64,000 nt of DNA from Pseudarthrobacter sp. MM222. Its GTDB lineage: Bacteria; Actinomycetota; Actinomycetes; Actinomycetales; Micrococcaceae. Where the stretch lies: assembly GCF_947090775.1 (NCBI RefSeq), contig NZ_OX352321.1, positions 1,984,001 to 2,048,000 on the forward strand, in the 5' to 3' direction. This document shows, piece by piece, positions 8,898 to 17,322 of the stretch. Each line of letters begins with the position of its first letter. The first letter of the stretch is position 1. The notes beneath the pieces were generated by a model. That model was not told the origin of the DNA. It worked only from the letters and a program-made list of their open reading frames with translations, and searched no databases. Position numbers and translations under genes: made by a program.

Positions 8898-9886
8898 CCG
8901 CAAATGAAGCCACCGAGGTTTACGAAACCGAGCGGCTGAATCCTGCCCGACCGGGCGGAATGGACGTTCCCCCATTCCCCGTCTTTGACGCCCCGGGCGT
9001 TGCCGAGACCCTCTCGGACGTCTCCGCGGTGCACCGCGAAATCACTTACGCCCGCGCGATCGGTTTCCGGCCGCTCAAGATGGACATCTGGCTTCCCCGG
9101 CAGGCCGCCGGGCCCGTGCCGCTGGTGGTGTGGGTCCATGGCGGCGCCTTCCAGCTGGGTGACCGCCGCGAGCTGCCGCCCACCTTTGCGCCCGATTCGG
9201 TGTTCCGGCTGCTCAATGAGGCGGGGATTGCCTGCGCCACCGTTGACTACCGGCACTCCCTGGAGGCCCCGTTCCCGGCGCAGCTGCATGACGTGAAGGC
9301 GGCTGTCCGTTACCTGCGTGAAATGGCAGAGGACCTTGGAATCGATCCCGGACGGTTCGGAGCCTGGGGCGAATCTGCCGGCGGCCACCTTGCTGCCCTG
9401 CTCGGGCTGACTGGCAACCGGGAGGATCTGCACGGCGGTCTTGGGGCGCAGGGGCACCCCAGTCGTATCAGCGCCGTCGTCGACTTTTACGGTGTCTCCT
9501 CACTCGTTGACATTCCGCCCATGAACACTCCGGCCGGGCTGTTCCCGCCGGCTTTGACGTCCGCTGTTCCAGCGGGGATGCCCCTGCAGCCCGAATACAT
9601 GCTGGTGGGCGGCTCGGATGATCCCGCGCTCCTGGCAGCGGCAAGCCCGGTCAGCTACGTGACCGCCGACGCGCCGCCGTTCCTGCTGGTGCACGGTGAC
9701 AGTGACGGCCTGGTGCCGCATGCACAGACAGACCTTCTTTCCGCCGCGCTTGCGGGCGCAGGGGTGGAGCGCGAGGTGGTCACGATCAAAGGCGGGGACC
9801 ACTGCTTCTTCGGGGCGGAAGAGCAGATCGAGGCCATCCTTGCTGCCGCCGTGGACTTCTTTTCCCGGACGCTGGGCCGGCCATGA
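8894..9886 (+). CDS. Alpha/beta hydrolase (esterase/lipase family)
   Basis: Serine hydrolase of 330 aa, BD-FAE/hormone-sensitive-lipase-like. Oxyanion motif HGGAF is near residue 82, the nucleophile elbow GESAGG has Ser at about 160, and the late HGDSDGLVP and GGDHCFF segments provide the expected acid and His. ATG 8894 follows GAGGAG and overlaps the rhamnosidase stop. In this operon it could deacylate an acylated glycoside or split an ester (depside) made by flavonol ring cleavage; that role is inference. Confidence 0.88.
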   Translation: MTANEATEVYETERLNPARPGGMDVPPFPVFDAPGVAETLSDVSAVHREITYARAIGFRPLKMDIWLPRQAAGPVPLVVWVHGGAFQLGDRRELPPTFAPDSVFRLLNEAGIACATVDYRHSLEAPFPAQLHDVKAAVRYLREMAEDLGIDPGRFGAWGESAGGHLAALLGLTGNREDLHGGLGAQGHPSRISAVVDFYGVSSLVDIPPMNTPAGLFPPALTSAVPAGMPLQPEYMLVGGSDDPALLAAASPVSYVTADAPPFLLVHGDSDGLVPHAQTDLLSAALAGAGVEREVVTIKGGDHCFFGAEEQIEAILAAAVDFFSRTLGRP

Positions 9887-10845
9887 CATCCCGGGAGCGT
9901 GAGTCCACTGCTCCAGCCAAGGACGCGGGGCTGGCTCCCGATGCCGGCTTCGCCCAGTACCTTGCGGCCCCAGAGGGTCCGGAAGCCCCGGCCGGACATG
10001 TCGGTCCCGATGTTCCAATCCACGCCGTCACCGCTGACGGCCGGCATGGCCCGGTGACCATCCGCATCTACGGTGAGGCCCCCCGCAGGGCCGGACCCGC
10101 CCTGGTGTGGCTTCACGGGGGAGGCTTCGTCAGCGGCGGCCTGGACATGCCCGAATCCGACTACTTGGGCCGGGTGCTGGCCTCCTCCGGGACGCCGGTG
10201 CTGTCAGTGGACTACCGGCTGGCCCGCGACGGCGTGCACTTTCCCGTGCCCCACGAGGACGCCTTGACCGCCTGGTTCTGGACCCGCAGGAACGCCTCCG
10301 GCCTTGGGCTGGACCCGGAGCTCCTGTGCCTAGGCGGCGCCGGCGCTGGCGGCAACCTCGCCGTTGGTGCCGCGCTGTACCTCACCGACGCCGGAAAGCC
10401 GGTCCCCGCGAAACTGCTGCTGGCCTACCCCTTCCTGCACGCCGAGCTGCCGCCGCCTGCGGAGGGCCTGGACGAGGAAGTGATGGCGACGCTGCCCAGG
10501 CACCTTCGCTTCACCCCCGAAGACTGCGTACGGAACGCGGAGAACTACATCGGCGGTCCCGTCAGCATGGCGTCCTCGTATGCCATGCCCGGCTACGCAG
10601 ACCCGTCCGGGCTGCCGCCGACTGCCATCGTGGCCTGCGAGTACGACGACGTCCGGGGCTCCTCTGAGCTCTTCGCGGCTAACCTGGAGCGCGCAGGTGT
10701 TCCCGTGTCCTTTTTCCTGGCCCGCGGCGCGGTGCACGGTCATCTCAATCATGCGGCGGGCAGCCCCCAGTCGCGGCCGGTGCTGGAGTTCCTTGCCCGG
10801 GAACTCGCGACGGCAGGGTCGCGGGCGCCGATTTCCATTGAGTGA
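9883..10845 (+). CDS. Alpha/beta hydrolase homologue with Ser-to-Gly nucleophile substitution
   Basis: Hormone-sensitive-lipase-type hydrolase of 320 aa, coupled to the preceding hydrolase by an ATGA overlap. HGGGFVSGG (oxyanion hole) is intact near residue 87. The nucleophile elbow reads GAGAGGNLA at residues 152-160, where family members normally have G-[DA]-S-A-G-G; the nucleophile position is Gly154 (codon GGC, 10342-10344). Candidate Asp (EYDDVRGSSELF) and His (AVHGHLN) residues remain. As written, the protein should lack normal esterase activity. It may be a pseudoenzyme with a binding role, use different chemistry, or reflect a single-base error (AGC to GGC). Confidence 0.85.
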   Translation: MTSRERESTAPAKDAGLAPDAGFAQYLAAPEGPEAPAGHVGPDVPIHAVTADGRHGPVTIRIYGEAPRRAGPALVWLHGGGFVSGGLDMPESDYLGRVLASSGTPVLSVDYRLARDGVHFPVPHEDALTAWFWTRRNASGLGLDPELLCLGGAGAGGNLAVGAALYLTDAGKPVPAKLLLAYPFLHAELPPPAEGLDEEVMATLPRHLRFTPEDCVRNAENYIGGPVSMASSYAMPGYADPSGLPPTAIVACEYDDVRGSSELFAANLERAGVPVSFFLARGAVHGHLNHAAGSPQSRPVLEFLARELATAGSRAPISIE

Positions 10846-10918
10846 AATCGCGGGCGCCGACGAGCGCCGCCATCAGCGAAAGTTGAGTTATGACGCGGAC
10901 CACGCACCGCGCGGCAGG

Positions 10919-10998
10919 GATGACACGGTGCAGAGATGACACGGTGCAGAGATGACACGGTGCTGCGATGACGCAGTTCTGAAATGACACGGTACGGA
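10919..10998 (+). repeat. Five tandem 16-bp repeats
   Basis: Five adjacent 16-bp units begin at 10919, 10935, 10951, 10967 and 10983. The first two are identical (GATGACACGGTGCAGA); the third differs at its last bases, and the fourth and fifth are more diverged. The array fills the gap between two hydrolase genes and ends directly in front of the next gene's ribosome binding site. It could bind a regulator, alter upstream translation (an ATG in every unit) or be a replication-slippage product. Confidence 0.9.
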
Positions 10999-11011
10999 GA
11001 TGGAGTCGACG

Positions 11012-11914
11012 ATGACGGCAGGAAAGACCCTGAAAGGGATCGCATTTGCGCAGCCCGAAGGGGCCGCGGAACTGCTGCTGGACCTGTATCTTCCCGCCGC
11101 CGCACAGCAGTCCGGGGGGCGGCAGTCCCAAGCCTTCCCGGCGGTGGTCCATTACCACGGCGGCGGCTGGCGGGTAGGTGCCCGCTCCTCCCTTGGGCCC
11201 ACGGTGGACTCCCTGGGCCTGAGCCCGATCGACCGGCTCGTTGAAGCCGGGTTCGTGGTTGCTTCCGCCGATTACCGGCTGAGTTCAGTGGCCGACTTCC
11301 CCGCCCAGCTGCTGGATGCAAAGGCTGCGATCCGCTGGCTCCGCACGCATGCCGCTGGCTTCAACGTGGACCCGGACCGGATCTACGCGTGGGGCGATTC
11401 GGCCGGCGGCCACCTCGCCAGCCTGGTGGGACTGACAGGCGGTGCAGCGGGATATCGCGGCCATTTCGATGACCCCGATGGGCTTGGTGGCATCAGCGAC
11501 GCCGTCGCCGCCGTCGCCGCCTGGTACCCGCCCACCGACCTGTTCCGCATGGGCGCCCAGGCGCTCCCGGACGCAGTTGCCCGTGCTGACGATCCCGGCT
11601 CCCGCGAGGCGCTCCTGCTCGGGGCGCAGCCCGCGGACGCCCCGGACAAGGCCGCAGCCGCAAGCCCCCTGACCTACGCCGGGGAGCACGCACCGCCGTT
11701 CTTCCTCGCGCACGGCACCGCTGACCGGTTCGTCCCGGCGGCGCAGTCCTCCACCCTTGCGGCGGCGCTGGAAGCCGCCGGGACCGACGTCGAACTTCTC
11801 CTCATTGAGGGCAGCGACCACATGTGGTCGCTGCCGGACAAGAGTCCGGCGGCGGCGCAGAAGGTCCTCGAAGCCACCATCGATTTCTTCCGCAGGCAAG
11901 CGCACAGTTTCTGA
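11012..11914 (+). CDS. Alpha/beta hydrolase (esterase/lipase family)
   Basis: Third hydrolase of the island, 300 aa from ATG 11012. I prefer this start to ATG 11000 because GGAG (11002-11005) is correctly spaced for 11012. HYHGGGW gives the oxyanion hole, YAWGDSAGGHLASL carries the nucleophile Ser near residue 130, and HGTADRFVP and EGSDHMW supply acid and His. It resembles the hydrolase at 8894 more than the defective one at 9883, so the operon holds two apparently active enzymes and one altered copy. Substrate unknown; phenolic or sugar esters fit the context. Confidence 0.88.
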   Translation: MTAGKTLKGIAFAQPEGAAELLLDLYLPAAAQQSGGRQSQAFPAVVHYHGGGWRVGARSSLGPTVDSLGLSPIDRLVEAGFVVASADYRLSSVADFPAQLLDAKAAIRWLRTHAAGFNVDPDRIYAWGDSAGGHLASLVGLTGGAAGYRGHFDDPDGLGGISDAVAAVAAWYPPTDLFRMGAQALPDAVARADDPGSREALLLGAQPADAPDKAAAASPLTYAGEHAPPFFLAHGTADRFVPAAQSSTLAAALEAAGTDVELLLIEGSDHMWSLPDKSPAAAQKVLEATIDFFRRQAHSF

Positions 11915-11985
11915 CTCTTAACCATCTGACTTGAACCAGCCTGTTTGGCATCTCTTGTGCCTTGGCTAGACCTGAAAGGCTCCAC

Positions 11986-12843
11986 ATGCAGTACATCGGC
12001 ATCAACCACCGCGGCTCGGCCTGGGCAGCAGCCCTTGCCGGCTCCCGCGTCTTCCCGTTGGCACCCGCGGCCGAGTTTTGGGCGGACGTGGCCGGCTGGC
12101 AGGACAAGTCCGCCGCCCTCATGTCCGACGCCGGGAACTGGCATGAGCGGGCCGCCGTCACGGAGGTGCCGCTGGTGCCTGCAGCCGCCCGGGTCATCTG
12201 CGTTGGCCTGAACTACAAGGCCCACGCGGCAGAAGGCAGTTACAAGGACCAGGACCTCCCTCCCTACCCCACGCTGTTCGGCCGCTGGACGGCGTCCCTC
12301 TCGGTCGGGAATGTGCCGGTACCGGTTCCATTGGGCGAGGCCGGCCTGGACTGGGAAGGCGAAGTGGCGGCGTACATCGGCCGGCGCGTCCAATCAGCCG
12401 ACGAGGACGAAGCGGGCGAAGCGGTCTTTGGCTACTCCACCTTCAATGACCTGACCGCCCGGCACGCCCAGAAGCTCACCACCCAGTGGACCCTGGGGAA
12501 AAACGGCGATTTTACCGGACCGCTCGGCCCGCTGGTCAGCCGTGATGAGGTGGGGGACCTCCGCGACGGCCTCCAAGTCCGCACCCGCGTGAACGGCACC
12601 GAAGTCCAGAACGGCAACACCCGGGACATGATCTTCTCCGTGCCGGCCATCATCTCGCTGATCAGCCAGACTTTCACCCTCCACCCGGGCGATGTGATCG
12701 CCACCGGAACCCCGGAGGGTGTTGGCTATGCGCGCAGCCCGCAGTGGCTGCTGCAACCGGGCGACACGGTGGAGGTGGAGATCGACAAACTCGGCACCCT
12801 CACCACTCCCGTCGGCGACATCTCACTCCGCGGCCGCGCCTGA
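11986..12843 (+). CDS. Fumarylacetoacetate hydrolase family protein
   Basis: FAH-superfamily enzyme of 285 aa; these cleave C-C bonds or decarboxylate in late aromatic-ring degradation using a divalent metal. Conserved GLNYKAHAAE, the metal-ligand segment DWEGEVAAYIGR, the DLTARHAQ region and IATGTPEGVG are all present. The start is MQYIGINHRG at 11986, after GAAAGG; an in-frame ATG-like start 8 codons earlier is less likely. It overlaps the next gene by one to three bases (TGATG). Paired with the flavin hydroxylase downstream it suggests a ring hydroxylation/cleavage module. Confidence 0.88.
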   Translation: MQYIGINHRGSAWAAALAGSRVFPLAPAAEFWADVAGWQDKSAALMSDAGNWHERAAVTEVPLVPAAARVICVGLNYKAHAAEGSYKDQDLPPYPTLFGRWTASLSVGNVPVPVPLGEAGLDWEGEVAAYIGRRVQSADEDEAGEAVFGYSTFNDLTARHAQKLTTQWTLGKNGDFTGPLGPLVSRDEVGDLRDGLQVRTRVNGTEVQNGNTRDMIFSVPAIISLISQTFTLHPGDVIATGTPEGVGYARSPQWLLQPGDTVEVEIDKLGTLTTPVGDISLRGRA

Positions 12844-14651
12844 TGGTCACCGTCCACGCTGCCGCCCCTGATGCGCTGCCGGAAGAGGTGCAGGTACTGA
12901 TCTCCGGCGGCGGCCCCAGCGGACTCTTCCTGTCTCTGGACCTGGCCTCCCGTGGCATCCCCAGCGTGGTGGTCGAGCCCCGCACTTCCGTGGACCCATC
13001 GCGCCCACGCGCCAAGACCACTAACGCCCGCACCATGACGCACCTGCGCCGGCTGGGACTCGCGGAGGCACTCCGGGCCGCGGCGCCCCTGCCCGTGGGC
13101 TACGCCCAGGACGTCATCTTCTGCACCGGTCTCACTGGCCCTTCGGCCCATGAGCTGCGCACATTCCGCCGCGCCTTCCAGCTGGTGCCCGGCCGCTACG
13201 GGCCGCAGCCCGAGTGCGGCCAGCAGGTTCCGCAGCCCGTCCTTGAGGGCGTCCTCCGCGCGGCGGTGACCGAGTCGCCGCTTGTCACCCTGCTGTCCGG
13301 GTGGCATGTTCAGGATGTCACCGTTCAGGATGTCGCTGGTCAGGCCGGTCATGCCGGCGCGGGCGGCACCAGCGCCGGTTCCGGATCTGTTGTTTCGGTG
13401 GCGGACGGCGCGGGACGTTCCCGCGCCATCACCGCCCGCTTCGTGGTCGGGGCCGACGGCGCTTCGTCCGCCGTACGCCGCAGCCTGGGCATCCGCCTCG
13501 AAGGCGGTTCCGCCGCCCTGTCCAACATCAGCATCTTGTTCCGTTCCAAGGATTTGGGCTCCGCGATCAGCCTGCCTCCGGCCGTCCAATACTGGGTCGT
13601 TAGCACGGAAACCGCCGGCATGGTGGGCCGGATGGATCTCGCCGATACCTGGTGGGCCATCATCCAGGGCGTGGACGCCACCGCGGCCCAAACGTCGGGC
13701 CCCGGCAGCACCGCGGGGGATGGCGCCGCCGCCATGGTCCGCCGGCTGGTGGGCGCAGACGTGGACGTTGACGTAGTCGCCACCGATCCGTGGACGGCCC
13801 GCATGCTCCTCGCACCGGCCTACGGCCGGAACGGCGTCTTCCTGGTGGGCGACGCGGCACACCTGAATCCGCCGTGGGGCGGGCACGGCTTCAACACCTG
13901 CATCGGCGACGCCGCCAACCTGGCCTGGAAAATCGCCGCCCACCTGTCCGGCTGGGCGGGCCCGGAGCTCCTGGACAGCTACGAGCTGGAACGACGGCCC
14001 GTGGCTGCGAGGACCATCCGCGATGCCGCCGCCAACGGCAAGGCGCTGGCCTACCACTTTGCTGACCCTGCCCTGCGCAGCGGGGGCGAGGAAGGCGGCC
14101 GCGCCAGGCAGACAGCGCACTGGGCCCTCGCGGTGAAACAGAGCGAGTTCGATTCGTTGGGACTGGTTCTCGGCTACTCCTACGCGGACTCGCCCGTCGT
14201 GGTGCCGGACGGTTCGACTGCTCCAGCCGAGGACCCCATCCGCTATATACCATCGGCCAGTCCGGGAGGCCTGCTTCCGCACGCGTGGCTGGACACCACC
14301 ACTTCGGTGTACAGCAGCCTCGGGGCCGGCTTCACTTTGCTGGCCGACGCCGGTGCGCTGGGCGGAGTCCCGGAGGACCAAGCTTTCCGGCCCGTCCTCG
14401 ACGCGGCGGCACAGCGTGGCATCCCGGTGACAGTAGCCGCCGTCGGACCGGCCGACGACGGGACGCCGATGGCGGACTTGTGGCGCGCGGACGCTGTCCT
14501 GGTCCGCCCTGACCAGCACGTTGCCTGGCGCGGAAGTTCGGCCGAGGCGGCAGCGGAAGCGCTAGCCGTGGCCGCTGGTTGGGTTGCGCAGCGTGCCTCG
14601 ATAACCCCTGACAAGGAAAGGGACACCCGTGTCAGCGCCGTCATTCCGTGA
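12843..14651 (+). CDS. FAD-dependent aromatic hydroxylase (PheA/TfdB family)
   Basis: Flavoprotein monooxygenase of 602 aa. An N-terminal dinucleotide-binding GGGPSGLFLSLDLA is near residue 21, a DG motif VGADGASSAVRRSLG near 202, and the GD motif VFLVGDAAHLNPPWGG near 335. The roughly 150-residue C-terminal part (AGFTLLADAG, AVLVRPDQHVAWRG) resembles the thioredoxin-like domain of phenol hydroxylases. The family uses NAD(P)H and O2 to hydroxylate phenolic rings. A Gly/Ala/Ser-rich insert (AGQAGHAGAGGTSAGSGS) lies near residue 170. In this operon a phloroglucinol- or protocatechuate-type phenol would be a plausible substrate; not proven. Confidence 0.9.
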   Translation: MVTVHAAAPDALPEEVQVLISGGGPSGLFLSLDLASRGIPSVVVEPRTSVDPSRPRAKTTNARTMTHLRRLGLAEALRAAAPLPVGYAQDVIFCTGLTGPSAHELRTFRRAFQLVPGRYGPQPECGQQVPQPVLEGVLRAAVTESPLVTLLSGWHVQDVTVQDVAGQAGHAGAGGTSAGSGSVVSVADGAGRSRAITARFVVGADGASSAVRRSLGIRLEGGSAALSNISILFRSKDLGSAISLPPAVQYWVVSTETAGMVGRMDLADTWWAIIQGVDATAAQTSGPGSTAGDGAAAMVRRLVGADVDVDVVATDPWTARMLLAPAYGRNGVFLVGDAAHLNPPWGGHGFNTCIGDAANLAWKIAAHLSGWAGPELLDSYELERRPVAARTIRDAAANGKALAYHFADPALRSGGEEGGRARQTAHWALAVKQSEFDSLGLVLGYSYADSPVVVPDGSTAPAEDPIRYIPSASPGGLLPHAWLDTTTSVYSSLGAGFTLLADAGALGGVPEDQAFRPVLDAAAQRGIPVTVAAVGPADDGTPMADLWRADAVLVRPDQHVAWRGSSAEAAAEALAVAAGWVAQRASITPDKERDTRVSAVIP

Positions 14652-15873
14652 GTTCCTGTTTTCCCCCGACCACCCGCGCGTGGCGGAAATCCGAGGACTT
14701 AATGCCCGCGAGTACGCCGTGGCAGCCACTACCGACTCTTTCGCCGGCCCCATGATCGAGGGTTGGAAGGAGCTGTATCCGCAGCCGTTCAAGGGCATCA
14801 CCAACGACGGCCTGCCCCGGCCCGGCCTATATCCGCTGGCTGCTGCCCGGCAGGGCGAAGAGGCACCGACGGCTGCGATGGTAGCGGCCGCCCGGAAGCT
14901 GCTCTCTGCCGCGACTTCGAACGAGATGTCCCGGCTGACCTACGCCGTGGACGCCACCGAGTGGCAGAGCTGGGCCAACCCGGAGTTTATGCAGCACGAC
15001 ACCGGGCTCCGGCTGGACGAGCTGGATTCCGATGTCCGGGATGCAGCATTGGCCGTCGTGGAGGCAAGCCTGAGCCCGGCCGGATTCCAGCTGGTCCGGA
15101 ACCTCATGCGGATCAACGGGTTCCTGGGCGACCTGGTGGAGCTGCCGCTGCTGCTGAACGAGTTCAGCTACAACTTCGCCCTCTATGGCGAGCCGTCCGA
15201 AACTGCGCCGTGGGGCTGGCAGCTTTTTGGCCACCACGTGGCCCTGAACTGCCTGGTAGCGGGCACCCAACTGGTGATCTCACCCGTCTTCCTGGGCGCC
15301 GAACCGGACGGTATTGACGCCGGGCCGCACCGGGGCGTGAAGGTCTTCAAGGAGCGGATCGCCCTCGCGCGGCAACTGATGGCCGCCCTGCCGGACGGTC
15401 GGCGGCAAGAGGCCACGGTGTACGAGGCCATGGTGGACCCGGCCATGCCGGACGGGCGGATCCATTCCGGCGACGAGCGGCACCTGGGTGGCTGCTTCCA
15501 GGACAATCGGGTGATCCCGTACGAGGGCATCCTGGTCAGCTCCATGCCGGCGGAGGCCCGGGCCGTGCTGGATGACGTTGTGGAAGACTTCATCGCCTAC
15601 CTGCCGCAGGGTCCACGGGCGGCACGTAGACGCGAAATTCAGGAGCATTACGGCGAGACGTGGTTCAGCTGGATCGGCGGCTGGAAGGCGCCGGAAGCCT
15701 TCTACTTCCGGCTGCAGAGTCCCGTGCTGATCCTGGAGCTGGACCACCACACGGGGGTGTTCCTCAGCAATGACGAGCCCGCGCCGTTCCACATGCACAC
15801 GGTGGTCAGGACCCCCAACGGTAACGATTATGGCCGCGCCCTGGTGAAGCAGTCCCCATCGACTGCTCCGTAA
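14629..15873 (+). CDS. DUF3500-like protein
   Basis: A 414-aa protein starting at GTG 14629 after AAGGAAAGG and overlapping the hydroxylase by 23 bases. It looks like the DUF3500 family, whose biochemical role I do not know. Visible landmarks are TTDSFAGPMIEGW near the N-terminus, WGWQLFGHHVALNC and ISPVFLGAEP in the middle, a WFSWIGGW segment and a C-terminal histidine-rich stretch (LELDHHTGVF, PAPFHMHTVVRTPNGNDYG) that could bind metal. No signal peptide. Tight coupling makes it part of the same pathway; I infer an enzymatic role. Confidence 0.7.
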   Translation: MSAPSFREFLFSPDHPRVAEIRGLNAREYAVAATTDSFAGPMIEGWKELYPQPFKGITNDGLPRPGLYPLAAARQGEEAPTAAMVAAARKLLSAATSNEMSRLTYAVDATEWQSWANPEFMQHDTGLRLDELDSDVRDAALAVVEASLSPAGFQLVRNLMRINGFLGDLVELPLLLNEFSYNFALYGEPSETAPWGWQLFGHHVALNCLVAGTQLVISPVFLGAEPDGIDAGPHRGVKVFKERIALARQLMAALPDGRRQEATVYEAMVDPAMPDGRIHSGDERHLGGCFQDNRVIPYEGILVSSMPAEARAVLDDVVEDFIAYLPQGPRAARRREIQEHYGETWFSWIGGWKAPEAFYFRLQSPVLILELDHHTGVFLSNDEPAPFHMHTVVRTPNGNDYGRALVKQSPSTAP

Positions 15874-15930
15874 CTGCCGTATTCAGGGCCAAAAGGGCGC
15901 CTACGGAGCATTCGATGATCCACCGACGGG

Positions 15931-15965
15931 AATGGCCCGGAACCCTCGCGGGGTTCCGGGCCATT
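15931..15965. terminator. Perfect 15-bp hairpin between convergent operons
   Basis: AATGGCCCGGAACCC (15931-15945) and its exact complement at 15951-15965 flank a 5-base loop. It lies between the end of the plus-strand operon and the end of the minus-strand cupin gene, so it fits a bidirectional terminator. A short CTTG follows rather than a T-run. Confidence 0.8.
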
Positions 15966-15997
15966 GCCTTGTGGTCGGGCGGGTTCAGCAGTCGAGG

Positions 15998-17065
15998 TCA
16001 GAGGTCCAGGGCCGCGCGGCGCTGCGGCGGGGGACCCACCACGGTCAGGTCCATCTCGGCCTGCGCCCGGCCAAACCCTTCCATGTCCATATACGGCGTG
16101 CCGCCTTCGGTGTAGTGGTAGTCCTCGGTGCGCTTGTTGAAGTACTCGAAGAAGCCGTTGAAGACCGATGGCGTCAGGAACCCGACCATCTGTGTGTTGT
16201 GGGCATCGAAAGCGAAGGAGTGGATGGTGCCCGCGGGGGCGTGCAGGAAATCGCCCTTGGTCAGCAGGACCTCGCGGCCGTTGGCGTAGATCCACATCCG
16301 GCCCTCGGTGCAGAGGAAGTTCTCCGTGTGCTGTTCGTGAAAGTGCAGCGGAATGTAGGGGGACTTGGCCCCCTTGGTGTGCACGGCAAAGTAGTTGGAA
16401 CCCGTGTTCGCCGGCCGGGAGAGGTAGGTGAACATCGTCTGGTAGCTCACCAGCCGCTCGCCCTCACCGGCGCTGAGGAAGTAGGGGCTGGCGGCCGGGG
16501 GCAGGCCGGCGTTCTGCTGCAGGGAGGGCGCAACCCGTTCCACCTCCGGGAAAGTGATGCCGAATTCGGCGCCCACCTCGACGCATTCCTGCCGGCTTGG
16601 TTTCCGGCCCGGGGTGACGGGCGGGACGTGGGAGTCGACGGGCGTGCCGACGCGCTCGTAGTACGCCTCGGCGCCTCCGGGGGTCATCCAGTTCAGGAAC
16701 CGGGTGTAGTGGCTGGCCATCCGGTAGGCGTGGGGTGTTCCGGGCGGGATGACCACGGAGTCTCCCGGGGTGAGGATCCGGCTCTCGCCCGGCAGCCAGA
16801 CGTGCAGGATTCCGTCGAAGACGTACAGAGTTTTGTGTTCCACTGCGTGGCTGACAAACGGGGACTCCGCGCCCATGCCGCCGGAAATATAGGCGGCGCT
16901 GAAAATTCCACCGCTGTCCGCCGCGCGCGCGATGACCGTGACGAGTTGACCGTTGATCTCGTAGCGCGCGCCTTCGCCCGAGGCCATGTAGTACGGGACG
17001 GCCTCGCCGGGGAGCACGTTGGCCACCGGGAGCTGCTGGTTCATTTCCTCAACGCTGAGGGACAT
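15998..17065 (-). CDS. Quercetin 2,3-dioxygenase-like bicupin
   Basis: Bicupin of 355 aa, close in size to Bacillus-type quercetinase, which opens the flavonol C ring with release of CO. The start MSLSVEEMNQQ at 17065 follows GAAAGAAGGAAG on this strand. The N-terminal cupin has VSHAVEHKTLYVFDG and PPGTPHAY; two positions of the H-x-H-x4-E metal set are not conserved there. The C-terminal cupin has the complete LHFHEQHTENFLCTEG and APAGTIHSF set, so it is the likely active site. It sits next to the rhamnosidase operon and is divergent from a SnoaL-like gene. Pirin-like or other cupin activity cannot be excluded. Confidence 0.78.
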   Translation of the reverse strand: MSLSVEEMNQQLPVANVLPGEAVPYYMASGEGARYEINGQLVTVIARAADSGGIFSAAYISGGMGAESPFVSHAVEHKTLYVFDGILHVWLPGESRILTPGDSVVIPPGTPHAYRMASHYTRFLNWMTPGGAEAYYERVGTPVDSHVPPVTPGRKPSRQECVEVGAEFGITFPEVERVAPSLQQNAGLPPAASPYFLSAGEGERLVSYQTMFTYLSRPANTGSNYFAVHTKGAKSPYIPLHFHEQHTENFLCTEGRMWIYANGREVLLTKGDFLHAPAGTIHSFAFDAHNTQMVGFLTPSVFNGFFEYFNKRTEDYHYTEGGTPYMDMEGFGRAQAEMDLTVVGPPPQRRAALDL

Positions 17066-17322
17066 CGCTTCCTTCTTTCCTGTCACTAATCTACAGAGGT
17101 GTCCACTCAAGAGTGCCGTGGATCGACGTCGTCGATGCTCTTCGTTTTCAATGATTGAAACGCAATCTACGCCGGGAGGACGTTCCTGGCCGTCGCCGCC
17201 GCCGGGCAACGGACAGGGGGGTGAGCCCAACCCGCGACCCATCGACACGCAATACCGACCGGACTAGCCTTATTTCGTTCGAAGAAAGCTGACCCGACAA
17301 CGACGACGGAGAGGTGGTCGAA
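17066..17322. promoter_or_regulatory. Divergent control region with TTTCAAT-G-ATTGAAA palindrome
   Basis: The gap between the bicupin and the SnoaL-like gene contains a perfect 15-bp palindrome at 17146-17160 (7-bp arms around one G) and a less perfect one, ATCGACGTCGTCGAT, about 20 bases away near 17122-17136. Both are 60-95 bases from the bicupin start, where an operator would be expected. IclR or GntR proteins bind elements of this size. Confidence 0.6.

Noticed and set aside
6126..8975. A 949-codon open frame on the minus strand across the second rhamnosidase
   Set aside because: It mirrors a strongly supported GH78 gene, has no recognisable domain and shows the Gly/Arg/Val-rich composition of antisense frames in high-GC DNA.
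10919..10998. CRISPR array
   Set aside because: The 16-bp units are contiguous with no spacers, and no cas gene is present.
15932..17089. A 385-codon plus-strand frame antisense to the bicupin
   Set aside because: The cupin metal motifs prove the minus strand; the antisense frame begins inside the terminator hairpin.
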